This document shows positions 33,929 to 46,875 of a stretch of 64,000 nucleotides of DNA, piece after piece (within the stretch, counting starts at the first letter, position 1; each line of letters starts with the position of its first letter). The stretch spans positions 1,302,001 through 1,366,000 of the forward strand of contig WOFQ01000002.1 in NCBI GenBank assembly GCA_012184525.1, read 5' to 3'. This DNA comes from Xenoacremonium recifei (taxonomy: Eukaryota > Ascomycota > Sordariomycetes > Hypocreales > Nectriaceae). The position numbers and the translations under genes were made by a program. The notes under the pieces are model-generated. The model did no database searches. It was not told the origin of the DNA and saw nothing but the letters and a program-made list of their open reading frames with translations.

Positions 33929-36765
33929 CTACAGAGTCGGCGGTGGAGGCCCAACGCTCTCCGAGCTGATGAAGTCCAGGTTCAAGCTCTGCCAGTTCCA
34001 CAGTTGGGCAAATTCACCGAGTTGGGCATCCGTCAGGTTCTCAAAGCCGTATTCCTGCAGTGCGGGCTCGGGTATCGGAGCTGGCGGCGGTGCTGCTGCT
34101 TGTGGCTGCGGTTGTTGTTGCGGTGCAGGCGGTGGTGGTGGCATCGGTTGCGCGTACACAGCAGGATGAGCGTACACCAACGGAGGATGCAAAGGCTGTA
34201 CGAATCTGCCGACAGGCCCTGGTGCGAGTCCTGTTGGTGCCACGGCGCCTTGTGGTGGTAGCACTTGGGGTGGCATGACTCCAGGGTGCATCAGACCCTG
34301 AGAGGCATCGATATAGGTCCCGGGCTGTAGGTAAGTCACCCCTGTTGGTGGGGGAGCGGCAGCTTGAGGGTGCACAATTGTGTTCCCTGTAAGAATAGGA
34401 GAGCGCGAGTCGGCGCTTTGCAAGTCCACGTTCGGAGACGCACCGTCTGAAGCACCCGGGCTAGCGATTCCCTCACTGTCCAAACGACTGCTCATAGGAG
34501 TCGATGCTGAGGTTACGCTGCTGGCGCTGGCGGCGCAGGCACTGGGAGATGTGCCCTCGGACTTGATCTCGTGGTAGTGCGACGAGGCGGGTGAAGCGGC
34601 TTGGTATCCGGGGTTCATGGCGTATCGATGCTCTGTGCCGCCATGACCAGCCTCTCCGACTCTTGTCCTCTTCGGTGGAGGGTTTGACGGTCGTGGCACT
34701 CTGCGTGCCAGTCGAGAGAGGATTTCGTAAGATGTCTTGGCCGTCTTGGACATCTCGTTGAGTCGTGCGAGTAGAGTGACGGACGAGTCGATCGTGGCCA
34801 AAATTTCCTCCCTCCTCGGGATGGTGTGGTCCAAGTCCTTGATAATGGCCGTGCATAGGACGGCAGCAGTGTCGAAGAGGGAGAAGATGATGAAGTGGAA
34901 TCTGCCATCCTTGTGAGAGACGTGATCCACCCAAGCGCTGGTAGTCTCCATGTTCTTCAACGAGTAATAGACACCATCGGCTCGCAGTTGTAACTCGGCT
35001 TCGGGAGAGCCTATCGTGTATGGCTTGGCCATGTATGTCCGCATAGGGTTCAACACCATGAGGTAGGCCATAGTATGGATGTAGAAGCGATGGTGGATGA
35101 TCCATGGGTGTGCCTGGTCCATGGATTTATCGGGGTTTTCGGTGTCGTAGACGGGGGGAAAGGTCTGCATCCATCGTTGCAGTAGAAGCTTGTACTCTTG
35201 GATCTCATCCAGGGTGACGATGTTTTTGGGTGCACCAAATCGGGCGGTGAGGATGCCGATGACTTCTGATTGCAGCTTCATGTGAAGCAGCGGCGATGGT
35301 GATAGGTCCTCGAGAGTGAGATTGGGTTGTTGGACGTTGACGTCGGTGTGATCGATGATGGTGGGCCGACAGAGACCAGATGCGAATTGCCTATTACTTG
35401 GATGAGAAGACTGGGCTGGGATGAAGGAAAATGAGTGAGATGATGGATACGTACCAGTCCCAGGTGTCTAAGATGCACCAGACTCGCCGACGCATTTCAC
35501 GGTCAAATTCGGTTAATGAGTCCGACTCCGATTCTCGATGCAGACCTAAGAAGAGAATTAGAAGACAGCGATGGAATCAGATCAATTGAGTCCTACCAAG
35601 CTCTTGGCCTTCACGAACGGCCCTGCTAATGTCGTGCCAAGCCTCGACGAACCGCGCCTCAGCTTTGTACCAGTAAATTGAATGCAGCATGCGCTGGACG
35701 TTGAGCAAATGGTAGTGGCCGACGGGAATAGTGTTGGCCAGTTCCCGACCCAGCTTGTGGTACTTGTCAGAGAGAACCTCGACATCTTCGCCAAGGTCCA
35801 GCTGGAACGTAGGCCGCAGGCTGACATCCAAGTGCTGAGTGGCGCACGCGCACACGACAATGAGGAGGCTTGTCCACTGCAGCGTGACGGGCTGGTGCGT
35901 GGTGATGCGCTCCCACCAGGTTTGATAATCGCGCAGGAAGACAGGCGGATAGATGATGTAGTAGTGGAAGTTGACGTTGTCGAAGAAGCTCTGCAGCAGA
36001 GCATCTAGAGTTCTCATGTCAATGCGCCGCGATGAATGTCGCGCAGTTGAGCTCACTCACCCATCTGGGCCCGCGCGGGCAGGATCTTTAGCGCATACTG
36101 CAATTGCGGACAGGTGCTGACATTGACCCAGTCCAGGTCTTCAGGCTGCTTTGTCTTCTGCGCTGCCGGTGAGTTGATGGTCCTTTGGAGTCAGTAAGGC
36201 TCACTCACCGAAGGGTCTAGACCGAGACTGGAGAGCAGGGGCCCGGCCATGTACCCCAGAGCCTCGAAGCCCAGGTCGCCATCATCTTCGTCAGCGCTCG
36301 CGCCGCCAAACTGCTCATCAGGGAGCGGCCGCTTGCTGCGCTGCGTCTCTGGAGGCGCAATGAGTGGACGGTCCAGCGGCGGGTTAATGAAGCGACACTG
36401 GTCGGCGATCTTGCGCTTGAGGCAGTGATTGCAGGGCCAGACGCGGCTGCACTGGTGAGGGTCAGTAGGAGGATTAGTTGAGGGGAACGGGGGTGGCAAA
36501 CCCGCTGTTTTCTGCGCTGGCACTCAACGCAGGCGGAGCGGTACTGGTTGACGACCTGGCCGTGGACGTTGCTCTGGATGAAGAGGGGTTGCTGGTGGTG
36601 AGGTGGTGGGTGAGGCTGCTGGTACTGGGGCTGATGCTGATGCTGGTACTGGTAGTGTTGCTGCGGCTGTTGGTACTGCTGCGGCGGGGGTTGAGGGGGA
36701 TGTTGCTGCTGAGGTTGCTGCTGTTGGCCCTGTTGGCCCTGCTGGAAGCCGCTGCGGTCATCCAT
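33929..36765 (-). CDS. Zn2Cys6 transcription factor with polyglutamine N-terminus
   Basis: I rebuilt six exons: 36765-36502, 36451-36209, 36157-36061, 36004-35597, 35545-35455, 35390-33929; 854 residues. The DNA-binding domain has Cys at 79, 82, 89, 95, 98 and 107 and is split by intron 1 exactly between basic CQRRKQR and CSRVWPC, so the motif shows only after splicing. Residues 8-60 are a Gln/Pro/His-rich low-complexity tract. The middle homology region is typical, with SFFDNVNFHYYIIYPPVF and DWQFASGLCRPTIIDHTDV restored across introns; the C-terminal third is Pro/Ala/Gln-rich. Its position among the catabolic genes (23.9-54.5 kb) makes it the best candidate for their pathway regulator; that is inference from linkage only. 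Confidence 0.88.
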
Positions 36766-38529
36766 TATCGTCGTCGTCGTCTTCGTCTTCAGCGTCGCAG
36801 TCGCGGCGAGGGCACATCGACGCGGCTCGCTGGGCGTCCAACACTCACTCGCTTGCTTGATATTCCGTCTCTCGAGGGACGAAGGGAATCGGGGAGGGAA
36901 ATGTGGCAGCAGTGGGGCCTCGATCCGGGACGGGAATGGAGAAACTATTTGCAGTGCAGGCTTTGGCTTGTCTTGTCTGACCGAATCAGCGCTGAGTGCG
37001 ACAACACCATCTCGCGATATCTGGGTCTGGCGTCGCATCAGGGCTAGCGCTGGCAACTGGTGGAGGCTCTCCTCGAGATCCCCCTTCTTTCCAGACTCGA
37101 GTCTAGGCCCAGTGACGTTTCTGGCCGCAGCGAGGCTTGAAGCTTGCGCAGTGTCGCGAGAAGGGGGGGGGGGTTGTGAGTCGCTCCAGTGCAGTCATCA
37201 TTATCCTGTCGCCCTGTCTCAAAAGAATGGCTCCCCTCATCTCTCGGAACCTGTCCTGCGCCGCCGTGTGAGACCCGGATCTACCCCTCCGAGTGGAACA
37301 CGACTCGGACCCTTTGATTACTGAACACTCCAGGGGCGGCAGGCTGAGGAATTTGACAACCCCCGACTATCTGCCAGCCGTTTTTTTTTTTACTTTCCAT
37401 GCTAGCCCAATCGCTGCTCGGCCGCTCCGGAGTCCCTCATGATATGATAGATCCATCACTGCTTCCCCTCAGTTTCCAGAAGCCCGCAACGCCAGAGTCT
37501 CCTCTCCTCTGGCATGTCTCGGCGATCCGATCCCCTCGCCCTCCTTGCCTCCCAGATCCATCAGCAAGGCACATCCGATTCCCCGGAATATGCACAGTCA
37601 GACATCCAGTGGGGCTGTGTCAGGCGTTCGATCCAATGCGCCGTTGCACTGGCTAACGTTTCTTCTTCCACTGTCGATCTCCTGCAGATTGCCGTGATGA
37701 TACGTGATACGCATTACGTTTATTTAGTGATTACTGATTTAAATATGTTTCAAGATCTCTGCCGCCCTGTTTTGGGGTGGTGACATAATTGATTGAGGTC
37801 TTGTTCAACAGCGGCGCCCTGTCAATACAGCATCCTCCGGCTGACGGATGGCTCCAACGACTCTCTCGAGACTGGGCTCAAAGTCAGTCCTTTATCCACG
37901 ACCTGGTAAGGAGCGGATCGGCGCCAAGGCGCAACTCTATCTGCAAAACACGTGACGGACGCGCTCCGGTAGTGCTTGCAGAATACTCTGATGCGATAAT
38001 TCCACGCCACTCAAAAGCGAGCCACGGTGTAGGGTAGATATAGGGTAGCTCAGAGTCTGGCTTGAGACTCGTTTCCCATGCTCATAAGCTTCCAACCGTT
38101 AAGTACGACCTGTCACAATTCGAAATAGCTATTTCGTATGTGTGTTGTTTTTTCTTGGTTAGTTTCAATACGCCTGGGCACAATACTGCAAGTATATGTT
38201 GTAAATAAACAAGTAGGGTTGTCGAGTCTGGATGATTTGAGTTCATGCAGCTTGACACAACACGAGATGAAACAATAGTCAAACACCAAATTAACATTCA
38301 AAATTGCATCAAAATTTAGCTTAAATAAACAAACTCTCCTCGTATTAGGAAGAGGCCTTGATCTTCCTCCGCACGAATATCTTGTCTGGATTTAGAATGA
38401 GAGACTGCAACGCTAAGAGGGCTACATGGCTAGCACAAGACGCTATCAAGCGGATGATATGAACTTCGACTTCTAATTTTTGCAGCTAACATTACAAACG
38501 CTAATACATGAAATCTATCCATTCACCAT
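36766..38529. other. Intergenic region, regulator promoter and downstream of second monooxygenase
   Basis: There is a T-homopolymer at about 37381-37391 and AT-rich sequence around 38100-38340. Short open frames, such as one from an ATG at 37514, show no family features. Confidence 0.5.
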
Positions 38530-40437
38530 TTACAACCGGGCTTGGTCCTTTGGCGCCTCATTTGCCTCCTTGTTCCCTGACCAGCTCACCGAGTTCCTAT
38601 CCCCGTGGATAGTACCGCTCTTGCTGATCAACTTCCGTCGCCCACCTGTGGTGAGAGGCGCATCATCATCTACCTCACGGATGTAGTACGCCAGATCCGC
38701 CGTATCGTCCAGCTCGGTGCGTGAGTACCCGTTGCCCAGCCAGGCGAAGCGGTTACCAGCGTAGGACACCTCGAGATCATCGAAGCGCACATCGCGCAAC
38801 GCCTCGATGTAGTGAAGCGTTGAGCCTGGCCAAAGAGCCAGGATCGGTCCGTCGGCGCGGTTCTTGTACCAGGAGCGGCAGGGGTCGGCCCAGACGGTGC
38901 CCTGCATGAAGTGGTCCTTGAACTCGACGAAGTCACGCACAGCCTCGGCCTTGGGAGCGAAACGCGCGATGTTGTTCACCTGGTAGCGGTCGATGACCTT
39001 GCACATCCAATCGGCCTGGGCCTCGATGGCTGATAGCACGGGGCCGTTGCCGATGGGGCAGTTGGGGCCAAGGAAGATGAGATAGTTGGGATAGTCGGCG
39101 GCAGCGACACCAAAGTACGACTCGGGGTCTTGCGCCCACTTGTCCTGGAGGTTGCGGCCCTCGGGGTTGATGACGGGGAAGCGTGGCTTGAAGGTGGTGT
39201 CAAAGCCGGTGGCACAGATGAGAACATCTACGGGATACTCCTGGCCGTTGTCGCAAAGGCAGCCCTTCTCGGTGACGGCGTTGATCTCACCATACACGAC
39301 CTCGACGTTGGGCTTGGTCAGCGACTCGAGGTAGTTGACGCCAGGGGTCAAGCGCCGGCAGCCAACGCTCCAGTCGGGGATTAGCTTCTCCTCGAGGAAT
39401 TTGTTGCCGAGCTTCTCCTTCATCTGCTGCAGCATGTACTTATGCGTGTCGACATTGACCTGGTTGTTCTTGAGGAAGATGCCGAACTGCGCATTAAGGC
39501 CCGTCTCGATGCCTTTGCGGTAGTTGGTCAGGGCGCCGGGCTTGTTGACGAACTCGTCGAGCTCTTGGGGCGTGAAGAGGTGCTGCTCGAGGCCCTGGAC
39601 AGGTGAGACCCAGGTCGGTTCTCGGATGAAGGTGGTGACCTTCTTACACTTCTCGCGGATGGCAGGGAGAACCTGGATACCAGAGGAACTTGAGAGAGTC
39701 AGCGCTGTGTTTAGACGAGACAGACAACTTTGAACTTACCCGTTGCCAATGAGACCGACATGCTTGCCCTCCAGAGATACTGAGTCGTCCCAATTGGCAG
39801 TGTGCAGCAGAGTTCCCTTGTACTTCTCCAGACCGGGGATCGCCGGCCACTTCCAGTTGTTTAAGATACCACCAGCATTGATGAGGATGTCGCAGTGGTC
39901 GCTAATCACAGTGCCGCTCACAACGTCCTTGACCTTGACATCGTAGCCTCCCCGATTGTGGTCCCAGTACGCGCCAATGACCTGGTGCTGGGTCTTGATG
40001 TACTGCTTCAAGCCATACTTGTTGGCGAACCCGTCAAAGTAGGCGAAGATCTCACGGGCCGGAGGATAGACAGCGGACCAGTCCAGCTTGGGCTCAAAGC
40101 TCCAGGTGTAGTTGTGAGAGGGCACGTCGCAGGCGCATCCTAGCGTGGTCATGTTAGTTGACTGTTATGTTGAGTGCGAATTTCTTTCTGCCGGAAAAGG
40201 CTTACCCGGGTACCGGTTCTCAAACCACGTCCCCGCTACTTCGGGGTTCTTCTCGTAGACTTGCAGGTCGAAGTTGTTGAAGTGCTTTTGCAACTTGTAG
40301 GCCATCAACAGGCCTGAGGCGCCGGCACCGACACAGATGATGCGGATGTGTCGCTCCTCGTGGATGGGCGCCGCCAACCGCCGGCTGGCGTCAAGGTCGC
40401 CGGGGTGTGTGGAATTGGGGATAAGGAAGTCGGCCAT
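38530..40437 (-). CDS. Baeyer-Villiger-type flavin monooxygenase (second copy) ending in a PTS1-like ARL
   Basis: Three exons, 40437-40206, 40139-39740 and 39688-38530; 596 residues, introns 66 and 51 bp. FAD motif GAGASG (37-42), type I fingerprint Y-x-G-x3-H-x3-W-D (184-195, YKGTLLHTANWD), second motif GNGSSG restored over intron 2, and ATGF near 400. It inserts an oxygen beside a ketone carbonyl to give an ester or lactone. The C-terminus KDQARL fits the peroxisomal PTS1 consensus [SAC][KRH][LM], which the first copy lacks. The two share motifs but differ widely, so they look like separate paralogues rather than a fresh duplication. The inverted repeat CCGGAC-N10-GTCCGG lies about 155 bp upstream of the ATG. 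Confidence 0.92.
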
Positions 40438-41479
40438 GGTTGTGAAGGGGGAATCTTAGAGTATTTGGCCGGTGACAAGACTGCAGACAACACACAAGAG
40501 GCGACTGAGGATAAAGACAACAGGAACCCAACGAGATCTCCGGGAGGACGAGAAGCTTCTTAAAAGAAGAGTTGGGGAAGCTCAACAGCTGTACCGGACC
40601 AGACGCGGAGTCCGGCGCTTTCTGTGAGGCCATGCCTCGTGGATAGGGTCTATGGTGCCATGTTCCTGCGCGGGCCCGTCCATCAACGGGGCAAACTGGG
40701 CCAACGGGTCAGTGTTGCCAGCGGCACTATAGCAATCGAGCCGTGGCTATTGGAAATCTGGCACGCATATGGAGGGGAAGCGGTGTTGGGGAGACTAGCT
40801 GGACAGGCCGGGGTGCCAGCGGGATCTGGGCACTCGAGTCAAGCGAGGGACGAGCAGGGAGGGCAACATGACTCGAGAGCTTGCCCAATGCCAGCACGAC
40901 GCTAATTGACACCGCAATTCAGCTCGTCCTTTCGCCCCTTGACTGTGATAATGCGGCGTTGCGTTGCGGAGTGGAATTGAGTGTGGGGGAAGAGTCCGGG
41001 GGCTAGCTGCGGGTGTGGGGGAGGCTTGGGATGGGAATCCTGGACAGCCGGGAAAAGAGAACCGATGCAAGTTATTAGCTCGGTAGAAAACGAACCCCAA
41101 CAAGAGGGGGCGCGCGTGACTAGTTGGCCGGAAAATGGATGACCAGGAACTTGCTGACCAAAGGTGTGGGTGTAATTGGGGTAGATGGTCTGTGATGAGA
41201 TCCCCTCAGACTTGGAGCAGGGCTGACCAGGATTATCTGTGTCATGGAGTGGTGCATTGAGTGCATTGGCAATACGGAGTAGTTGAGGAACTCATAGGGA
41301 GGGCCTTCTGCGTTGCATTCTGGCATCACCCTAACCAAGCATGGCTGGCCAGACTCTCCCACAATGCTAGCTCAACAGGTAACTAGTGCTCCAGTCTTAC
41401 ATGACATTGCATCCGTTTACTCTCTTTCCGGTATCTATCAAGTGTCTTGTCTAGTCGCCGCCTTTATGCACGCACATCT
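40438..41479. promoter_or_regulatory. Promoter region of the second monooxygenase
   Basis: The region lies between the 5' end of the monooxygenase and the 3' end of the ligase. It includes the perfect inverted repeat CCGGAC (40594-40599) / GTCCGG (40610-40615), the kind of paired CGG element bound by Zn2Cys6 dimers. Nothing else was recognised. Confidence 0.4.
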
Positions 41480-43308
41480 CTACAGCTTCGCCTTGGGCTT
41501 CTCCCCGCTCTTCTCGATCTCCGCGGCGTCTCTCTTCGCCCACTCCCTCATGGTCTTTCGCTGGATCTTGCCACTTGCTAGCTTGGGCACTTCGTCGATG
41601 AACACCACTCCACCCACGAGCCGCTTGTGCTTGGCCACGCGCTTTGCGATCCAGTTCTGTATGTCCTCTGCCGTGACCTTATTCTTGGAGATCTCTTGTA
41701 GGACCACGTAAGCTCTTGGCCACTCATCTCCCTTTCTGTTGTTTTGTTAGTGAATGCCTCAGTTGTCATTAGGGTCGGTCTCTTACAATGTGATCCCCAC
41801 GACTGCAGCATCTGCGACGTGCTCGTTCTCCAGGAGAGTCGCTTCAAGCTCTGCCGGAGCAACTTGCAGAGCATTAACTTTAATGAGCTCCTGGAAATCC
41901 ATGTCAGTTACATAAATCAGCACATGAGCACTCTCCTTACGTACCTTCTTCCTGTCAACGATCCAGAAGAAACCCTCCTTGTTGCAAACCGCAATGTCAC
42001 CAGTCTTCAACCAGCCATCATCGTCCAACGTCTCCTTTGTCGCCTCCTCATTTCTCCAATACTTCATACACACGTTCGGACCCCTCACGTACATCTCCCC
42101 TGGCTTGCCCAGCTCCACTTCCTTGCCATCCTCGTCGACTAGCTTGCACTCGCAGTTGGGGTCAAGCTGACCAACCGAACCCGTGTCATCCTTGATACCC
42201 CCTGGAACGTGTAAGGCGCCGCAAGTGACCTCGGTCATGCCCCAGCCCTGGTTGATCTGCATCTGGAATCGCCGCTGGCACTCGTTTTGGAGCTCCCTGG
42301 ACAGCGGGGCCGCGCCGCAAAGTACATCCTTGACGCTGGAAATGTCGTACCGAGCTGTCTCTGGCCGCTTTGACAGCATGACCAGAATGGGGGGTGCGAT
42401 TTGCAGGCTGGTGATGCGGTACTTGCCCACGACGAAGAGGAAGTCTTCGTATCGGAACTCAGTCATGATGTAGATGGGAACGTCTAGCTTGATGGCCATG
42501 AGAATCGTGTATAACTGGCCGTACGCGTGGTATAGTGGGAGGAAGCCAACCCATCGCTCCTGTGGTCGCTTCTCAAAGGGGTAGGGCTTGTGAGCATATC
42601 TCATGAAGATTGTCTGCGCAACGTTGGCGATGAGGTTGTAGTGAGAGACACAGACACCCTTAGGCAGACCAGTGGTTCCGGAGCTGTAATTGATGCTTGC
42701 AATGGTGTTGGCAGACTCCTGTGGGCTCATTTCAGGCCATCGCCAACCAGCACCCTCACTTGGAGTTCCAATCATGGCTGTCCAGTCCGGGATGCCAAGT
42801 TGAGCCGGGTTCTCGGTATCCGAGAATTGGAAGATACGCTCCTTGGGAATTCCTGTCTTAGACGCCGCCTCTAGGATGGGCTTCAGCATTGTAGGATGAA
42901 CGAGGATGGCCTTGGCCGTAGTGTTGTTGATTTGGTGGATGAGTTCTGCACAGTCAGTGAGCGCCGGATGAGCTGCTTCAGGAGATATCTCATACCTGGG
43001 ACAGTGTACGCCGGGTTGGCGCCGCTGAAGATGAAGCCAGAACCGACAATTCCGAGATACGCCGCGGGGACGAAGATGTGATTTGGTGTGCACAGCATCA
43101 CCACATCACCCTTCTGAAGTCCCAGCCGCTCCAAGCCGAATCCCAGTCGCTTCACCCATTGCAGCATCTGCTTTGGGGAGAGGCACTTCTCAGGGTCCTT
43201 GCTGTCCAGCCATATCGCCTCATCCGACACTGGGCCGCTTTCAAACAGATAAGTGAGGATGTTTGTCTGAGGGATGTCAAGCGTCGGGTAAAGTGAGGCG
43301 AAGGGCAT
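41480..43308 (-). CDS. Acyl-CoA ligase, 4-coumarate-CoA-ligase-like, peroxisomal
   Basis: Four exons, 43308-42996, 42945-41945, 41890-41787 and 41735-41480; 557 residues. ANL-family adenylating enzyme that activates a carboxylic acid with ATP and CoA. Evidence: P-loop YSSGTTGLPKGV (191-202), the NQGWGMTE core, the KTGDIAVCNKEGFFWIVDRKK hinge block (joined to ELIKVNALQVAPAELEA across intron 2) and PKLASGKIQRK with the catalytic Lys near the end. The C-terminus PKAKL is a canonical PTS1, so it should work in peroxisomes like many fungal 4CL-like ligases. It shares a 548-bp promoter with a PTS1-bearing SDR. The substrate acid cannot be told; aromatic, medium-chain and terpenoid acids are all used in this family. 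Confidence 0.93.
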
Positions 43309-43856
43309 GGTAGGCAGACAGACGGGAGAGGCTGGCAAGCCGCACTGTCAGGAGGATGAGGATGGGATCGCGAGACGGACGAGTAACACGAATTGAACAA
43401 AGGTCACTGAGAAAAGATCGTGAATATTTGAGCTACGTTTCTAATGACGAAGATATCGCTGTTGGAGGTACCCAGCTGGGCCTGGGCCTCAACCCGGACG
43501 ACCTCGGCACCTACGGCGGAGCATACATCCAGAGGACTTCAGCCAGCAACTAACTGCTCTAGGCAATGACCCCCAAAGAGCAAAATCGATCCTCACATTC
43601 TGTAGGCATCGCCACTGCCGGGGGATACGCGGGGTAAAACAGCACGCGAGCCCCGGCCAGTCCCCGCGCAAGCTCCGGCTGGGCGGTTGGAGGAGCCGGT
43701 CACTAGCCACGGCTAGAGCGCCGCAGCTCGGCAAAAACACCAAGCCATGGTTGGCTGGGCCTGCGGACTCTATTTCACTGAATCGAAGCAAGAAGAATTG
43801 AATATTGCTTTCTGGCATTGCTTTGACTTGTGTTTGTTTGACTGTACGCCTCCATC
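43309..43856. promoter_or_regulatory. Divergent promoter, acyl-CoA ligase and SDR
   Basis: This 548-bp promoter is shared by two genes with PTS1-tagged products. It holds the inverted repeat CCGGCT (43675-43680) / AGCCGG (43694-43699) and the palindrome CCCAGCTGGG near 43471. Confidence 0.45.
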
Positions 43857-44811
43857 ATGTCGGAACTCAGGAACTTCGAGAGCATGTTCTCGCTCGCGGG
43901 CAAGACAGCCCTCATAACCGGCGGCTCGCGCGGTCTTGGACTGCACATGGCGACGGCGTTCCTGCGCGCTGGGTGCTCGATGGTCATTATCACGGCTCGG
44001 AAGCGCGGTGGCGAGCAGGGCATTGACCAGGCGGTCGAGAAGCTGAACCGACTGCCGGGGATCAAGGGAAAGGCCGTCGGCATCGCAGCTAACGTCGCTG
44101 ATTCGGATGACATTGTGAGGCTCGTGGGCGAGGTGAAGGGTCATCTTGGAAACAAGGGACTTAACATCTTGGTGTGCAATGCTGGTGCAGCTTGGGGCTC
44201 GAGGTTTGAGGATGCGCCGCCGAGTAGTTCGATTAAGATCCTGGACTTGAATGTTCGGGGTGTGTTTGAGCTCGTACAAAAGTGAGAAACTAGTCGTTGT
44301 TATGAGAATCTCACTGACAGTCTTTTTTCAGGTCTCTGCCTCTTCTAGACGCTGCTGCATCAAAGTCAGATCCCGCTAGAGTCATCATTATCAGCTCAAC
44401 CGCTGGTAACAACGTGCCGCATGTGCACGAGCACGGAACCATCATGTACTCTACCTCAAAAGCCGCCGTCAACCACCTGGGCCGAAACTTGGCTGTCGAG
44501 TTGGGACCTCGGAATATCACATCAAACATTATCGCACCCGGTTTCTTTCCTTCAAAGCTGGCTCAAGGATTGATCAACAACCTGGGTGGTATTGAAGAGC
44601 TGAGCAAGGATAACCCGATGGGTCGTTTGGGTGAGGCGGAGGATATTGCTGGTGTCGCTGTGTTCCTGTGCTCCCGCGCTGGAGGATATGTGTAAGTTTC
44701 GAGTGACGCTTATCTCAGTGATCAACCATATTGACATCTTACAGGAATGGAGAGGATATTGCGATTGATGGTGCTGCAAGACTATCGGCAGGTCGTATGT
44801 CGCGTCTCTAA
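43857..44811 (+). CDS. Short-chain dehydrogenase with PTS1 (SRL)
   Basis: Three exons, 43857-44281, 44332-44691 and 44745-44811; 283 residues. Classical SDR: TGGSRGLG (21-28), CNAG, catalytic Ser164, Tyr181 and Lys185 in ISSTAG and YSTSKAAVNHL. The 22-residue last exon is needed to complete the fold (GEDIAIDGAA) and adds the C-terminus RMSRL, a PTS1. The Arg after the glycine motif (GGSRG) and the basic TARK end of beta2 favour NADP(H). It may oxidise or reduce a hydroxyacyl or ketone intermediate in peroxisomes beside the ligase with which it shares a promoter; this role is inferred. Confidence 0.92.
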
Positions 44812-45136
44812 GAAGCTTGACGTGTTGCCTGTGAGATGGGGTCATATTGGGCAGTAAAACAGACAACCCGGGAAACGTGCAGCTAGGTAGGAGAAAGGGT
44901 TTTCAGGAAAGCGAATCAAATTTGTAAATTTTAAAAATCGTCATTCCCACCAAATACACAAATATTGTTTCCATTCTGTCACAAGGGCAAGCTTTCTCCT
45001 GTTAGGTGTAGTTGACTAAACATACCATGAAGATCTCATCAGGCTGCAACATAACAATCACTCAGGGAGATAATAAACTATATTTTACAGTTTATTCATC
45101 ATACGGAAGCCCTGGGATAGTGGCATTGTGAGATGC
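44812..45136. other. Short convergent intergenic region
   Basis: It holds the 3' ends of the SDR and the alcohol dehydrogenase genes. No feature was recognised. Confidence 0.5.
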
Positions 45137-46244
45137 TTACTTAAAAGCCACACCAGTCCGGGTCTTGATGCGACCTTCTCTCATTTCCTGAACCATCTGT
45201 GGTAGTGCCTCCAATCCACCACGGATCTCAACGACAGGCATGATATTATGCTCCTCGGTAAACCTGACAGCCTTGCCCATTCTTTGCGGAATGCTGGTGT
45301 TGTCTGACCTAATCTTGTACTTGCCCATCACGAGGTCCATGTAGCTAGCCTCCAGGTTGCCGGGCGGGATACCGATGATCATCAGTATACCTCCCAGTTT
45401 GATGATTGAGGGCGCTCCTTGGTAGGCGCGATGAGAATTTGTGTAAACAGCGACGGCCTTGACACCACTGCCGGTCAACTTCTTGATCTCCTCAACGTAG
45501 TTGGGATTGTCCTTGGAATTGAAGACGGCATCTGCGCCCTGCTTCTTGGTCTCCTCGAGATTAGCGTCTTGGATGTCGATAGCAACCACCTTCAAGCCCA
45601 TAGCCTTTGCGTATTGGGTAGCAACTTGGCCCAGACCACCACACCCAATGACACCGAACCAGTCTCCGGGAGAGAGGTTGCAACTGTCGATAGAGTGGAA
45701 TGCAGTGATTCCGGCACAGAAGATGGCGCATCCACTGTCCATGTTCCAGCGCTTCTCGTCTAGTTTCACGGCGTTGTGGATATCGACGAGAGCATACTCG
45801 GCGAAGAAGCCATCTACGACAAAGCCCTGGAGCTTTTGGTTGCCTGTCTCGCAATAGAGATTGTGAATCATGCACCCATCGCACTCAAAACAGGACCCGA
45901 GAATGTACAAGAAGCCTACGGGATCGCCGATCTGGAAATCCTTGCCCTCAGTTGAGGGATGCATAGAGACGATGTGGCCGAGACCTTCATGACCCAGAGT
46001 CACAGTCTCGGTGTTGTTCTCGATGGCCATGATGTCGCTATGGCACAGCGAGGCCGAGCGGATCTTGACCAGGAACTCATTGGGACCAGGGGTTGGCACA
46101 GGGACTTCATTGATGACGACCTTTTTCTCTTTCTGATATACGCAAGTCATCAGTAAGCTGCTCAAAGGGGTTCTCTTGTAAGTGGAAACTCACCACATCC
46201 CATTGCCCCGCCTTCATCGTTGAGGGAATCTGAGGCCCGGCCAT
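45137..46244 (-). CDS. Zinc-dependent alcohol dehydrogenase
   Basis: Two exons, 46244-46194 (17 codons) and 46132-45137; 348 residues, 61-bp intron. Medium-chain dehydrogenase of the yeast ADH type. Catalytic zinc ligands are visible in SLCHSD and LGHEGLG; the structural zinc loop has four Cys in CFECDGCMIHNLYC; Rossmann motif GVIGCGGLGQ follows. It would interconvert a primary or secondary alcohol and its carbonyl with NAD(H). The short first exon supplies MAGPQIPSTMKAGQWDV, the usual ADH start. There is no PTS1 (ends VAFK) and no strong presequence, so it is probably cytosolic. It is divergent from an aldehyde dehydrogenase over 631 bp, suggesting consecutive alcohol-to-acid steps. Confidence 0.94.
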
Positions 46245-46875
46245 TTTTACAGCGGATGTAGTTCAGGGGTTTCAAGGTCGTAGATTCAGCTGGCAATATC
46301 AGTAACGTCGACTTCGGACACAATATCCGTGCATAATCACACTCACAGCATCACGGACTCGCACTTCTTACATAGTTCATCCTTCGTCCAGCTGATTCCC
46401 GTCTGAGCTCGCCCTGCCCGGTTGGTGAGAGCCGAGGGCAGCAGCGGATTTCAGTTCCCATGCTCCACCAGGAAAGCATTTTGCGGAGAAGCAGCGATAC
46501 CCCGCAAACGCTACAGCGCGTGATCCACTGCAGCAATCCGCTAAAGCACTAACGTGGGCTCTCCAGCGGCCTGAGTCAAGCGCCCGGCCTTAGCAGTGGC
46601 CACTGACTCGGCGCCCAGCTCATCGGAAGAAGACACCCCTCCAGCGAGGCAAATCCCCCGCATTCTCTGTTGTTCGGGTAGGGAGGGATGGCATTTGCCC
46701 TGGTTAGCGGAGATAATAGCTGCCAAAACTCCGTACCAGATTTCAAAGCATTGCTGTGCTCTCAAAAGCCCGGTTGTGTTGATATACGAGGCGAAAGCTG
46801 ATCTTCTGTGATCTCCTGAATCGATCTAATACCGTATACCCCGGAAAGAGCGAGTAGTTGATCTAGACTGCGAAA
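46245..46875. promoter_or_regulatory. Divergent promoter, alcohol and aldehyde dehydrogenases
   Basis: The region is shared by two genes whose products act in sequence on alcohols and aldehydes. The inverted repeat CTGCCC (46414-46419) / GGGCAG (46436-46441) is the clearest element. Confidence 0.45.

Noticed and set aside
36478..37047. Leucine/valine-rich frame opposite the polyglutamine tract
   Set aside because: It is the complement of CAG/CAA repeats in the regulator's first exon and has no independent support.
37514..37783. 89-codon ATG frame upstream of the polyglutamine regulator
   Set aside because: It has no recognisable motif and lies in the regulator's promoter and leader region.
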